In this document: in pieces, positions 1 through 5,913 of the stretch
Numbering within the stretch: position 1 is the first letter of the stretch
How the letters are laid out: the number at the start of each line of letters is the position of its first letter
Origin: Hyphomonadaceae bacterium
Lineage (GTDB): Bacteria > Pseudomonadota > Alphaproteobacteria > Caulobacterales > Aquidulcibacteraceae
Direction: 5' to 3'
Length of the DNA stretch: 6,463 bases
Assembly: GCA_016791325.1 (NCBI GenBank)
Contig: JAEUMU010000212.1
Span: forward strand, 1 to 6,463
Program-made: the position numbers and the translations under genes
The notes under the pieces: model-generated
What the model was told of the DNA's origin: nothing
Databases searched by the model: none
The model's input: only the letters and a program-made list of their open reading frames with translations

Positions 1-841
1 TGACGCGCACCTGCCTGGGCTGACGCGCCTGGCCGGCGCCATCAAACGCGAAAGCAGCCTCGCCATCGCGCAATTGCATCATGGCGGCGTTCGCTCGCTC
101 AAGACGCCGAAGGGCCCTTCCGCGGATGAGAAGTTTAAGGCCGAAGCGATGACGCTGGATGAGGTTGTCCAGGCGCGCGATAGCTTCATTTCCGCCGCGC
201 TGCGCGCCGAACGCGCGGGCTTTGATGGCGTGGAGCTGCATGGCGCGCACGGCTATCTCATCTGCACTTTCCTGAGCGCCGAATCCAACCGCCGCGAGGA
301 CGTCTATGGCGGCGACGCTGAGCGCCGCGCGCGCTTCTTGTTTGAGATCGTTGACGGCATACGTGCGGCGACGAAGCCCGGCTTCACCTTGGGCGTGCGC
401 CTGTCTCCGGAGCGCTGGGGCCTGGCGCTGGGCGAAATCCGCGACGTGGCGCAGCGTCTGATGCGCGAGGCGAGGGTGGATTTCCTCGACATTTCGCTGT
501 GGGACTACCGCAAAGAGCCAGAGGAAGAGGCGTTCAAGGGGCGCTCGCTCGCTTCGTATTTCACCGAGCTTACGCGTGGCGGCGTGCGGCTCGGTGGGGC
601 GGGCAAGATCATGTCGGCGGAGGATGCGCGCGCGGTGCTTGCGGCGGGCTTTGACTTTCCGCTGATCGGCCGCGCGGCGATTTTGCACCACGACTTTCCA
701 AAACGCGTCGCCGCTGACGCGAATTTCGCCGCGCGCGCGACGCCAGTGAGCGAGGCTTATCTGCACCAGGAGGGGCTGAGCCCGGCGTTTGTGCAATACA
801 TGCGCAACTGGAAAGATTTCGTCGAACCCGCTGCGGCGTGA
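1..841 (+). CDS. NADH:flavin oxidoreductase, old yellow enzyme family (5' end outside window)
   Basis: The reading frame is open from base 2, so the gene begins before the window. 279 residues are visible, and the family is usually about 360-370 long, so roughly 80-90 N-terminal residues are missing. The frame opens with DAHLPGLTRLAGAIKRE and AQLHHGG, the usual lead into the second quarter of an OYE TIM barrel. The core motif ELHGAHGYL (bases 233-259) has the two substrate-binding histidines at 239-241 and 248-250 in HxxH spacing, as in YqjM-like enzymes, where classical OYE1 has HxxN. It is followed by FLSAESNRREDVYGG, VRLSPER and the C-terminal FMN-phosphate segment GKIMSAEDARAVLAAGFDFPLIGR. 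The family binds FMN and uses NAD(P)H to reduce activated C=C bonds or related substrates in the cytoplasm. The true substrate cannot be told from sequence. The TGA stop abuts the stop of the convergent TetR gene. Confidence 0.93.
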   Translation, partial: DAHLPGLTRLAGAIKRESSLAIAQLHHGGVRSLKTPKGPSADEKFKAEAMTLDEVVQARDSFISAALRAERAGFDGVELHGAHGYLICTFLSAESNRREDVYGGDAERRARFLFEIVDGIRAATKPGFTLGVRLSPERWGLALGEIRDVAQRLMREARVDFLDISLWDYRKEPEEEAFKGRSLASYFTELTRGGVRLGGAGKIMSAEDARAVLAAGFDFPLIGRAAILHHDFPKRVAADANFAARATPVSEAYLHQEGLSPAFVQYMRNWKDFVEPAAA

Positions 842-1393
842 TTATTTCCGCCAGAGCGCCGCGCCCAGGGTTTTCTGCAGGCTGAGCTGAAAGCGCGCGT
901 CGGCCTTCGGAAACACCATTTGCGCGCCGACAAAGAAGCTGTGCTGAATGCGGGCGCGCGCCAGCGCCTCTGCGGCGGCGAGCTTCAACTCGCTGCGAAA
1001 CATACGCGCCAGATAAGCGATGCGCTTGGCGTCCGAACGCGCGACCACTTCGGCAATGACTGGTTCACTCGCCGCGAGCCTGCGCAGGTTGCGCTCAAGC
1101 GCGTGATCGATGCCTGCGGCGTGGCGCGCAAGCGCTTCGCGCCGGGCGGCGGGCGCCTTGTCGATACGCGCGATCACGGCGTCGATTTCGTGGGCCAGCC
1201 AATATTCGCCCAGCGCGGCCAGGAAGGCCTGATGATCGACAAAATGATGGTAAAACGAGCCGCGCGTTTTCCCCGCCGCCTGCGTGAGCCGCTCAAGCGT
1301 CAGCGTTTCCGGCCCCTGCCGCGCCAGCAGCCGCAGGCCGAGTTCAATCCAATCTTCGCGCCCAAAGCGTGGGGCGGGCTTAGCTTTACCCAT
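842..1393 (-). CDS. TetR/AcrR-family transcriptional regulator
   Basis: This is a 183-residue protein, a normal length for the family. The N-terminal DNA-binding domain spans about residues 10-60: FGREDWIELGLRLLARQG leads into the helix-turn-helix LTLERLTQAAGKTRGSFYHHF (about 31-51), which closely matches the TetR_N pattern. The C-terminal half is helical and divergent, as expected of a ligand-binding and dimerisation domain, so the ligand cannot be read. The frame stays open far upstream, but the ATG at 1391-1393 is preferred. It starts right before the domain and leaves the 18-bp palindrome at 1432-1449 in the untranslated region 38 bases upstream. The next in-frame ATG (1433-1435) would lie inside that palindrome. 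No good Shine-Dalgarno is visible. TetR proteins usually repress themselves and adjacent genes. Both the convergent OYE gene (as in NemR/NemA) and the divergent cluster are possible targets, but this is inference. Confidence 0.92.
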   Translation of the reverse strand: MGKAKPAPRFGREDWIELGLRLLARQGPETLTLERLTQAAGKTRGSFYHHFVDHQAFLAALGEYWLAHEIDAVIARIDKAPAARREALARHAAGIDHALERNLRRLAASEPVIAEVVARSDAKRIAYLARMFRSELKLAAAEALARARIQHSFFVGAQMVFPKADARFQLSLQKTLGAALWRK

Positions 1394-1417
1394 TTCAGCT
1401 GCGCACCGATTTGTGAT

Positions 1418-1445
1418 TTGCCATGAACAAACCATACCATATGGT
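1418..1445 (+). promoter_or_regulatory. Possible rightward promoter overlapping the operator
   Basis: TTGCCA (1418-1423), a 16-base spacer, then TATGGT (1440-1445) resembles a housekeeping sigma promoter. The -10 lies inside the palindrome at 1432-1449. It would start a transcript about 100 bases before the YciI-domain gene. Because the palindrome is symmetric, the same TATGGT also reads leftward, about 40-45 bases before the TetR start, but without a convincing -35. Confidence 0.35.
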
Positions 1446-1449
1446 ATGG
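1432..1449. promoter_or_regulatory. Candidate TetR operator: perfect 18-bp palindrome
   Basis: CCATACCATATGGTATGG is a perfect inverted repeat with no spacer, centred between 1440 and 1441. The flanking bases (A on both sides) no longer pair. Size, symmetry and position in the region between a TetR-family gene and a divergent gene are typical of TetR operators. It covers candidate -10 hexamers (TATGGT) on both strands, so a bound dimer would block transcription either way. The link to this regulator is inferred from position. Confidence 0.75.
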
Positions 1450-1561
1450 ACATGGCTAGCAGGCGGTTCTGACGGCGTGGCCGTTGGGGTGCGTGGGGCG
1501 TGCTGACGGGCTTGCGGCGGTGGGTGTCTGGGCGCGGGGCGGTTTGATGGGGATGACGCGG

Positions 1562-1978
1562 ATGAAGAAGGGCATGCGGTTGGCGGCAGGCGCGGCGGCG
1601 CTGGTGGTGATGCTTTTGGCAGGCGCGGCGTGCGCTCATGCGCAGGCGCCTGCGCCCGGCGGCGCCGCCGCAGCGCGCGCGGGCGCGCTGTTCGTGGTGA
1701 TCTATCGGCCTGGCCCCGCCTGGCGCGAGGGCGTGCCGATGCGTGAGCAGGGCTTGGGGCCGCACGCGCGCTATATTGGCGGGCTGATGGAGCAAGGGCG
1801 GCTGTTCGCCGGCGGAGGCTTCGATGATCGCGGTGGGCTGGCCATCATGATCGCCGCCGATCTGGCCGAGGCGGAGGCGATGTTGGCCGCTGATCCCGCC
1901 ATCATGAGCGGAATTTTCAGCGCCACGCTTGAACACTGGACACCCCGCTTCCGCACAGACACGCCGCTGCCCGGTTAA
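1562..1978 (+). CDS. Exported YciI-domain protein
   Basis: This is a 138-residue protein. Residues 1-29 form a clear signal peptide: basic start MKKGMR, hydrophobic stretch LAAGAAALVVMLLAGAA, and probable signal peptidase I cleavage after AHA or AQA. The cysteine at 24 lacks a good lipobox. After an Ala/Pro/Gly-rich linker, residues 43-130 match the YciI fold (a dimeric ferredoxin-like domain): LFVVIYRPG, GPHARYIGGLMEQGRLFAGG, AEAEAMLAADPAIMSGIFSATLEHWTPRF. The conserved His (68) and the Asp of the DP motif (111) are present. The function of the family is poorly defined, and most members are cytoplasmic. The start is chosen because GGGGA (1549-1553) sits 8 bases upstream and the signal peptide begins there. 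ATGs at 1547 and 1553 are in frame and would add only five or three residues. It is first of three co-oriented genes and is divergent from the TetR gene. Confidence 0.82.
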   Translation: MKKGMRLAAGAAALVVMLLAGAACAHAQAPAPGGAAAARAGALFVVIYRPGPAWREGVPMREQGLGPHARYIGGLMEQGRLFAGGGFDDRGGLAIMIAADLAEAEAMLAADPAIMSGIFSATLEHWTPRFRTDTPLPG

Positions 1979-2045
1979 GCGCGCCCGCGCGGCCCAAAAG
2001 CGCCCTGATGTTGGCGTTGTTTGCGCGCCTTGCGGGGGGCTAGCC

Positions 2046-2627
2046 ATGAGTGCGCGACTTCTTCTTGCCGGCGGCATCGGCGTGCCTTTGATCTATTTCG
2101 CCAGCCAGGCCGCAGCCATGGCGTTCAATCCCGATTTTGACATCGCCACCCAACAGCCGAGCGAACTCGGGTGTTGCGGCGTATCGGCGCCGATCGTCGC
2201 CAATGTCGGCTTCATGCTGACGGGCGTGTGCGCTATCGCGGGCGGCGTTGGCCTGTTTCTCGACCTGCGGCAGACGGGCGGCGCCAGCGTGCTCGCCGTT
2301 CTCGCGGCGCTTGGCATGATTTTGTTCGGTGGGGCCATGGCCATGAGCGGACTATTCCCGCTGCCCAATCCCTTGCACTACGGCTTCGGGCTTTTTCCAG
2401 CGGGGCTTCTCGCGCCGCTGTTTGCCGCGCTGGCGCTGCGGGATGGCGGCGCAGCGCGTTGGATCGTGTTCGCCAGTTTCGGGCTGAGCGCGGTTCTCGT
2501 CGCCCTGATGTTCGGGCTCGGCGGCGTCGTGACGGCGGCCAATCTAGGCTATTTTTCGCGCGCGGTCGCGCTTGTCGCTTTTCCCGCCATGGCGCTTTTG
2601 TGCTGGACTGTGCGTTCGCGCCTCTGA
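2046..2627 (+). CDS. DUF998-like six-helix inner membrane protein
   Basis: This is a 193-residue, very hydrophobic protein with about six membrane helices: residues 5-27, 49-72, 80-104, 112-131, 138-162 and 169-189. The motif QQPSELGCCGVSAPIVANVGFMLTG (37-60) resembles the SELG...AP...N.GF signature after the first helix of DUF998 proteins. SGLFPLPNPLHYGFGLFPAG (101-120) resembles the family's GLFP...H segment. No catalytic function is established for DUF998, and I claim none. The ATG at 2046 has a G-run (2034-2039) six bases upstream and places the first helix at the N-terminus. The frame is open back to 1929, but that stretch overlaps the YciI gene and encodes a non-membrane, arginine-rich tail, so the longer form is rejected. 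The gene lies 67 bases after the YciI gene, possibly on the same transcript. Confidence 0.75.
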   Translation: MSARLLLAGGIGVPLIYFASQAAAMAFNPDFDIATQQPSELGCCGVSAPIVANVGFMLTGVCAIAGGVGLFLDLRQTGGASVLAVLAALGMILFGGAMAMSGLFPLPNPLHYGFGLFPAGLLAPLFAALALRDGGAARWIVFASFGLSAVLVALMFGLGGVVTAANLGYFSRAVALVAFPAMALLCWTVRSRL

Positions 2628-2702
2628 GGGCTGGGCTGGCGGGCGCGCATGCTCCGCATTTCACTTGTGGAGCGGCGATGGCGCGCCTACATCGCGCGTC
2701 CC

Positions 2703-3440
2703 ATGCGTAAGGATATGAGCAAAGTGATCGTCGAACGGCCGCGCATCGGGCGCGCCGCGGCGGATAAGCGGGCGGGCCGCACGCGCGTCGTCGAAGATGA
2801 CGACGGCGCCCCTGTGCGCGCGGGGCGCGGCGCGCGCAAACCTGTGCGCGAGAAGCCGGCCAAAACCAAACTGCTCAACGAAAATCTCAGCCCGCTGCGC
2901 CGTTATCTGGAAAGCCAGTTGGGGCGGCCTTGGGACAAGGTCTTTTCTGAAATCAGCGCGCACCTGAAGCCGACTTCCACCGTACAGCAGCACGTGCGCG
3001 ATCACTTGACCGATTTCGTCGCCATCGCGACGCGGATGAAGAACGGCGTAGTGATGGTGACGCCGCGTTTCGGCGGCGAGCGTGCGTTGGCGCAGGATTC
3101 CAGCCGTTTCTACGTGCACCCGCGCACAGGCCTGCTGCGCGAGAACCCGGAGTATAAGACGCGAAGCGCCCGCTGGCGCGCCAAGCAGCGGGCGGACGAT
3201 AAGGCCCGCGCCGAGCGCATGCGCGTGCTCGACTCCAAAACCGAGTTGCACAAGCTGAAGGGCGACGTGTGGTGGGAGGTGCGCGTAGGGCGGGCTGGCG
3301 ATGGGCGTGAGCCGGATGTGGTGGCGCTGGCGCAGCTGAGCGACCTGCCGCTGGATCAGCTTTACAGCCGCCCCGGCTTGCGCGCGATCGCCAAGCGCCA
3401 GCTGAACAAGGCGGATAAGAAGAAGTACGGGCTGCTTTAA
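2703..3440 (+). CDS. Conserved-type protein of unknown function with N-terminal KVIVERPR motif
   Basis: I do not know a function for this 245-residue basic protein. Three parts are visible. The first is an N-terminal MRKDMSKVIVERPR followed by a disordered Arg/Ala-rich stretch (about 15-55). The second is a compact core, LNENLSPLRRYLESQLGRPWDKVFSEISAHL...VQQHVRDHLTDFVA (58-107), then SRFYVHPRTGLLREN (135-148). The third is a charged helical segment (150-185) ending in a short domain with DVWWEVRV and a Lys-rich C-terminus. From memory, the first two parts recur in hypothetical proteins of various bacteria that begin MxKVIVERPR and contain GRPW.KVFSEI and a VHPRTGLL-like motif. This could not be checked here. 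The start at 2703 keeps MRKDM, as I recall for relatives. ATG 2715 is an alternative with AAGGA too close to it, and ATG 2649 would add unrelated residues. There are no cysteines, no signal peptide and no membrane helix, so it is probably cytoplasmic, perhaps nucleic-acid associated given its charge. Confidence 0.85.
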   Translation: MRKDMSKVIVERPRIGRAAADKRAGRTRVVEDDDGAPVRAGRGARKPVREKPAKTKLLNENLSPLRRYLESQLGRPWDKVFSEISAHLKPTSTVQQHVRDHLTDFVAIATRMKNGVVMVTPRFGGERALAQDSSRFYVHPRTGLLRENPEYKTRSARWRAKQRADDKARAERMRVLDSKTELHKLKGDVWWEVRVGRAGDGREPDVVALAQLSDLPLDQLYSRPGLRAIAKRQLNKADKKKYGLL

Positions 3441-3492
3441 CCCCGCTGGGGGGAGGCGGCACGGATGCAGGGCGCCTATGCCGGGCGCGTTA

Positions 3493-3521
3493 TTGACTTC
3501 TCAACCCTTTACGCCGATATG
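3493..3521 (+). promoter_or_regulatory. Possible promoter for the DEAD-box helicase gene
   Basis: TTGACT (3493-3498), a 17-base spacer and GATATG (3516-3521) form the best sigma-70-like match in the leader. The -35 is near consensus and the -10 is weak. Transcription from here would give a 5' leader of roughly 165 bases, long enough for regulation by RNA structure, as is known for cold-induced helicase genes elsewhere. Confidence 0.4.
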
Positions 3522-3658
3522 CCCTGCAGCGACCGCTCGCCTGGGTTTTTCACCCGTTTACGAGCGCGGTCCCCCGGAACGCCACCATCGACGTTCGGCT
3601 TTGAGCCTATCGCTCGCCGCCTTTCTTCGCCGTCGCATCGTTCCCGACCTGATGATCC

Positions 3659-3675
3659 CACGCGCGAGGCGCGTG
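3659..3675 (+). promoter_or_regulatory. Short GC hairpin just before the helicase ribosome site
   Basis: CACGCGC-GAG-GCGCGTG is a perfect 7-bp stem with a 3-base loop. It ends 17 bases before the GTG start and just upstream of the purine-rich GAAAGAAG (3681-3688) that probably serves as ribosome site. It has no T-run, so it is not a terminator. It might influence translation initiation, or be chance in GC-rich DNA. Confidence 0.35.
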
Positions 3676-3692
3676 CGGGCGAAAGAAGTTAA

Positions 3693-5081
3693 GTGACCAC
3701 ATTTCAAGATCTCGGCGTGTCCGCGCCGATCCTCAAGGCGCTCGCCGCTGACGGCTACACCGCGCCAACTCCCATCCAACAACAAGCCATCCCCATTGTG
3801 CTCAAAGGGCGCGATCTGATCGGGCTGGCGCAAACCGGCACCGGCAAGACCGCCGCGTTCGCCGTGCCGATGCTCGACCGTTTGCATCAGGCGCGCAAAC
3901 ATGCCGGCGAAAAATCGTGCCGTGCGTTGGTGCTGGCGCCCACACGCGAGCTTGCCGCGCAGATCGGCGATTCCTTCCGCGCCTACGGGCGCTTTCTTGG
4001 CCTCTCGGTGGCCGTCGTGTTTGGCGGCGCTTCGATGTTCAAGCAGAAGCAGGCGCTTTATCGGGGCGTCGACGTGCTGGTGGCGACGCCGGGACGTTTG
4101 CTCGATCACGTGGCGCAGCGCTCGGTGCGGCTGGACGCCGTCGAGATTCTCGTTCTCGACGAAGCCGATCACATGCTCGACATGGGCTTCATCCATGATT
4201 TGAAGCGCATCGCCAAGCTTGTGCCGGTGAAGCGTCAGACGCTGTTCTTCTCCGCCACTATGCCGGCGCCGATCGCCGAGCTGGCGGGCCAGTTCCTGCA
4301 GGACGCCGAGCGCGTGGCCGTGACCCCGCCTTCGACTACCGCCGAACGCGTGGAGCAGGCGGTGGTGCACGTCGACCAGATGAAGAAGCAGGATCTGCTG
4401 CATGCTTTGCTGGCCGATAAGACCATCACCCGCGCGCTGGTGTTCGCGCGCACCAAGCACGGCGCTGACCGCGTGATGCGCAAGCTGGAAAGCGCGGGCT
4501 TCGATGCGGAAGCGATCCACGGCAACAAGAGCCAGGGCCAGCGCACGCGCGCGCTGGAGGCCTTCAAGAAGGGCCAAGCGCGATTGCTCGTCGCAACCGA
4601 AATCGCTGCGCGCGGCATCGACGTCGATGATGTCAGCCACGTCATCAATTACGACCTGCCCAACGTGCCGGAGCAATACGTTCACCGTATCGGCCGCACG
4701 GCCCGCGCCGGGCAGGGTGGTGTCGCAATTTCGTTCTGCGCGCCGGATGAGCGTGCGTATCTGCGCGACATCGAAAGGCTGACGAAGCAGGCGGTGCCGG
4801 TGCTGGAGACGGATTATTCGCTCGCTGCGCCGCGCGCCGATGAGCGCGCGCCGCGTCCCAAAGGGCCGGCCCAGCGCGCACATCCCGCGCGCAAGCGCGC
4901 GCCGCAGAAGCATCACGCCAGCGAAGCGCACGGCAAGGCGCACGCCAAGCAGGGCCATGGCGCCCAGCGCGGTCGCGACGAGGGCGATCGGCGCGATCGC
5001 AAGGGCAATTCCGTGTGGTCGAACGCGGGCGCTCCGCCGAAATACCGCAAGCAGCGCAAGCCGCAGGGCGGGCAGCGCTAA
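3693..5081 (+). CDS. rhlE: ATP-dependent DEAD-box RNA helicase, RhlE type
   Basis: This is a 462-residue protein that unwinds RNA duplexes using ATP, acting in ribosome assembly or RNA decay in the cytoplasm. All superfamily 2 motifs are intact: upstream Phe4, Q motif GYTAPTPIQ (21-29), motif I AQTGTGKT (46-53), Ia PTRELA (83-88), Ib TPGR (132-135), II DEAD (156-159), III SAT (187-189), IV LVFART (249-254), V ATEIAARGID (301-310) and VI HRIGRTAR (331-338). Motif V has Glu where Asp is more usual. After about residue 380 comes a basic, His/Lys/Arg-rich, low-complexity tail ending with GNSVWSNAGAPP (438-449), a pattern I associate with RhlE proteins of Proteobacteria. Such tails help bind RNA. 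The start is GTG (3693), the only start that gives the canonical MTTFQDLGV beginning. A purine-rich GAAAGAAG lies a few bases upstream. It is transcribed alone, with its own leader and a strong terminator after it. The RhlE assignment over other DEAD-box subgroups is likely but not certain. Confidence 0.96.
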   Translation: MTTFQDLGVSAPILKALAADGYTAPTPIQQQAIPIVLKGRDLIGLAQTGTGKTAAFAVPMLDRLHQARKHAGEKSCRALVLAPTRELAAQIGDSFRAYGRFLGLSVAVVFGGASMFKQKQALYRGVDVLVATPGRLLDHVAQRSVRLDAVEILVLDEADHMLDMGFIHDLKRIAKLVPVKRQTLFFSATMPAPIAELAGQFLQDAERVAVTPPSTTAERVEQAVVHVDQMKKQDLLHALLADKTITRALVFARTKHGADRVMRKLESAGFDAEAIHGNKSQGQRTRALEAFKKGQARLLVATEIAARGIDVDDVSHVINYDLPNVPEQYVHRIGRTARAGQGGVAISFCAPDERAYLRDIERLTKQAVPVLETDYSLAAPRADERAPRPKGPAQRAHPARKRAPQKHHASEAHGKAHAKQGHGAQRGRDEGDRRDRKGNSVWSNAGAPPKYRKQRKPQGGQR

Positions 5082-5104
5082 ACACCGGCGCCGCTAAACA
5101 TGAA

Positions 5105-5140
5105 AGCGCCGCCACGCCTTCGGGCGCGGCGGCGCTTTTT
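5105..5140. terminator. Rho-independent terminator, probably shared by two convergent genes
   Basis: A 14-base arm (5105-5118) and its partner (5123-5136) pair with one A-C mismatch around a stable TTCG tetraloop (5119-5122). A T-run (5136-5140) follows on the + strand, 24 bases after the helicase stop. On the minus strand the same hairpin comes 22 bases after the lipoprotein stop and is followed by only three T, so it may work there too, but more weakly. Confidence 0.9.
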
Positions 5141-5161
5141 CTAGAGGTCGTGTGAAGCGTC

Positions 5162-5818
5162 TTAGCCGGTAAAGGCGCTGATGAAGACCTCAACACGGCG
5201 GTTGCGTGCGCGGCCTGAGTCCGTGCCGTTATCGGCGATCGGGCGGGTTTCGCCGTAGCCGGTCACGTAGAGGCGCTGCGGAATGACGCCGCCGCGGGCC
5301 AGGACGTCAGCCACGTTGCTGGCGCGCCGGCGCGACAGATCCATGTTGTAGTCATCCGAGCCCACGGAATCGGCGTGGCCGTACACGTCCACCGTGGTTT
5401 GGGGATAATCGCGCAGCACGTTGGCGACGTTGTTCAGCGTCGGCACGAATTGGCTCTTCACGTCGGCGCGGTTGAAATCGAACGTCAGGTCGGCAGGGAA
5501 GTTCAGCATAATTTGCTGCTGGTTCACGCGCGTGACGCCTACGCCGCTGCCCGCCAGCCGTTCGCGCAGGTTCTGCTCTTGGCGGTCCATGTAGCTGCCG
5601 ATGGCGGCGCCAGCGAGCGCGCCGACGCCAGCGCCGATCAGCGCGTTGCGGCGATCGTCGCCGCCGGCCAGCGTGCCTGCCGCCGCGCCCCCGATGGCGC
5701 CGATGATCGCGCCGGTGGCGGTGCGGTTATAAGTACGCTCACCCGTGACCGTATCGACGGTGGTGCAAGCCGTGATCAGCACGGCTGCTGCGAGCCCCGC
5801 CAGAAATTTCCGGATCAT
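5162..5818 (-). CDS. OmpA-family outer membrane lipoprotein with glycine zipper (YiaD-like)
   Basis: This is a 218-residue protein. The N-terminus MIRKFLAGLAAAVLITAC is a lipoprotein signal with lipobox ITAC, so Cys18 should be lipidated. Thr at +2 predicts Lol transport to the outer membrane. Residues 36-75 form a glycine zipper in two blocks (GAIIGAIGGAAAG and GAGVGALAGAAIG) of the kind that inserts into or packs within membranes. Residues 104-214 are an OmpA C-terminal peptidoglycan-binding domain: LTFDFNRADV, VDVYGHADSVGSDDYNMDLSRRRASNVADVL, VTGYGETRPIADN and NRRVEV. Asp150 and Arg165 match the OmpA residue pair that binds diaminopimelate. The expected role is to tether the outer membrane to the cell wall. 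It has a good ribosome site, GGAGGG, 7 bases before the ATG. It lies downstream of the SRPBCC gene with a 95-base gap, probably with its own promoter, although none was clearly recognised. Confidence 0.95.
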   Translation of the reverse strand: MIRKFLAGLAAAVLITACTTVDTVTGERTYNRTATGAIIGAIGGAAAGTLAGGDDRRNALIGAGVGALAGAAIGSYMDRQEQNLRERLAGSGVGVTRVNQQQIMLNFPADLTFDFNRADVKSQFVPTLNNVANVLRDYPQTTVDVYGHADSVGSDDYNMDLSRRRASNVADVLARGGVIPQRLYVTGYGETRPIADNGTDSGRARNRRVEVFISAFTG

Positions 5819-5844
5819 GAGAAACCCTCCATTGGTACGTGACC

Positions 5845-5859
5845 GGGCGTGTGGCGCCC
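5845..5859 (-). promoter_or_regulatory. Small hairpin in the leader of the OmpA-family gene
   Basis: GGGCG-TGTGG-CGCCC gives a 5-bp stem with a 5-base loop, 27 bases upstream of the lipoprotein start and before its GGAGGG site. It lacks a T-run in either direction, so it is not a terminator of the SRPBCC gene. It could be a 5' mRNA structure or chance in GC-rich sequence. Confidence 0.25.
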
Positions 5860-5913
5860 CGTTCCGCTTTGCTTTTCGTCCGTCCCGCCTGAGTGGGAAC
5901 TGAACACATACGC

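Larger units (their letters stand above)
3441..3692 (+). other. Non-coding leader upstream of the RNA helicase
   Basis: These 252 bases separate the unknown protein from the helicase. They are less regular in codon-position GC pattern than the flanking genes. The short ORFs in the stretch (from 3465 and 3478) give low-complexity Ser/Arg/Pro peptides with no known motif, so I treat it as untranslated. It holds a possible promoter near 3493 and a small hairpin before the helicase start. A weak CCCC-GCT-GGGG hairpin directly after the upstream stop (3441-3451) has no T-run. Confidence 0.5.

Noticed and set aside
1929..2045. Longer start for the DUF998-like protein, overlapping the YciI gene
   Set aside because: It encodes an Arg-rich stretch before the first membrane helix. 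The ATG at 2046 has a better ribosome site and a normal N-terminus.
1394..2077. Upstream extension of the TetR frame to a 411-residue protein
   Set aside because: The added residues are low-complexity, run through the palindrome and lie antisense to the YciI gene. The family start fits the ATG at 1391-1393.
2661..3251. Minus-strand open frame opposite the unknown basic protein
   Set aside because: It has no recognisable motif, while the + strand frame has conserved-looking blocks. It is a shadow of GC-rich coding.
3441..3451. CCCC-GCT-GGGG hairpin right after the unknown protein as a terminator
   Set aside because: The stem has only 4 bp and no T-run follows, which is too weak to call.
3465..3692. 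75-residue + strand open frame in the helicase leader
   Set aside because: It is a low-complexity Ser/Arg/Pro peptide without a ribosome site or family resemblance, and the region is better explained as leader.
3558..4958. 466-codon open frame on the minus strand opposite the helicase
   Set aside because: It lies antisense to a gene with every DEAD-box motif. Its product is His/Arg/Leu-rich with no domain, as expected when GC-rich codons are read from the other strand.
5375..5842. 155-codon + strand frame opposite the OmpA-family gene
   Set aside because: It is antisense to a gene with lipobox, glycine zipper and OmpA motifs, and no domain is recognised in it.
5819..5913. Search for an EcfG-type promoter (GGAAC...CGTT) before the OmpA-family gene
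   Set aside because: GGAAC occurs on both strands, but no CGTT follows at the required 16-17 base spacing.
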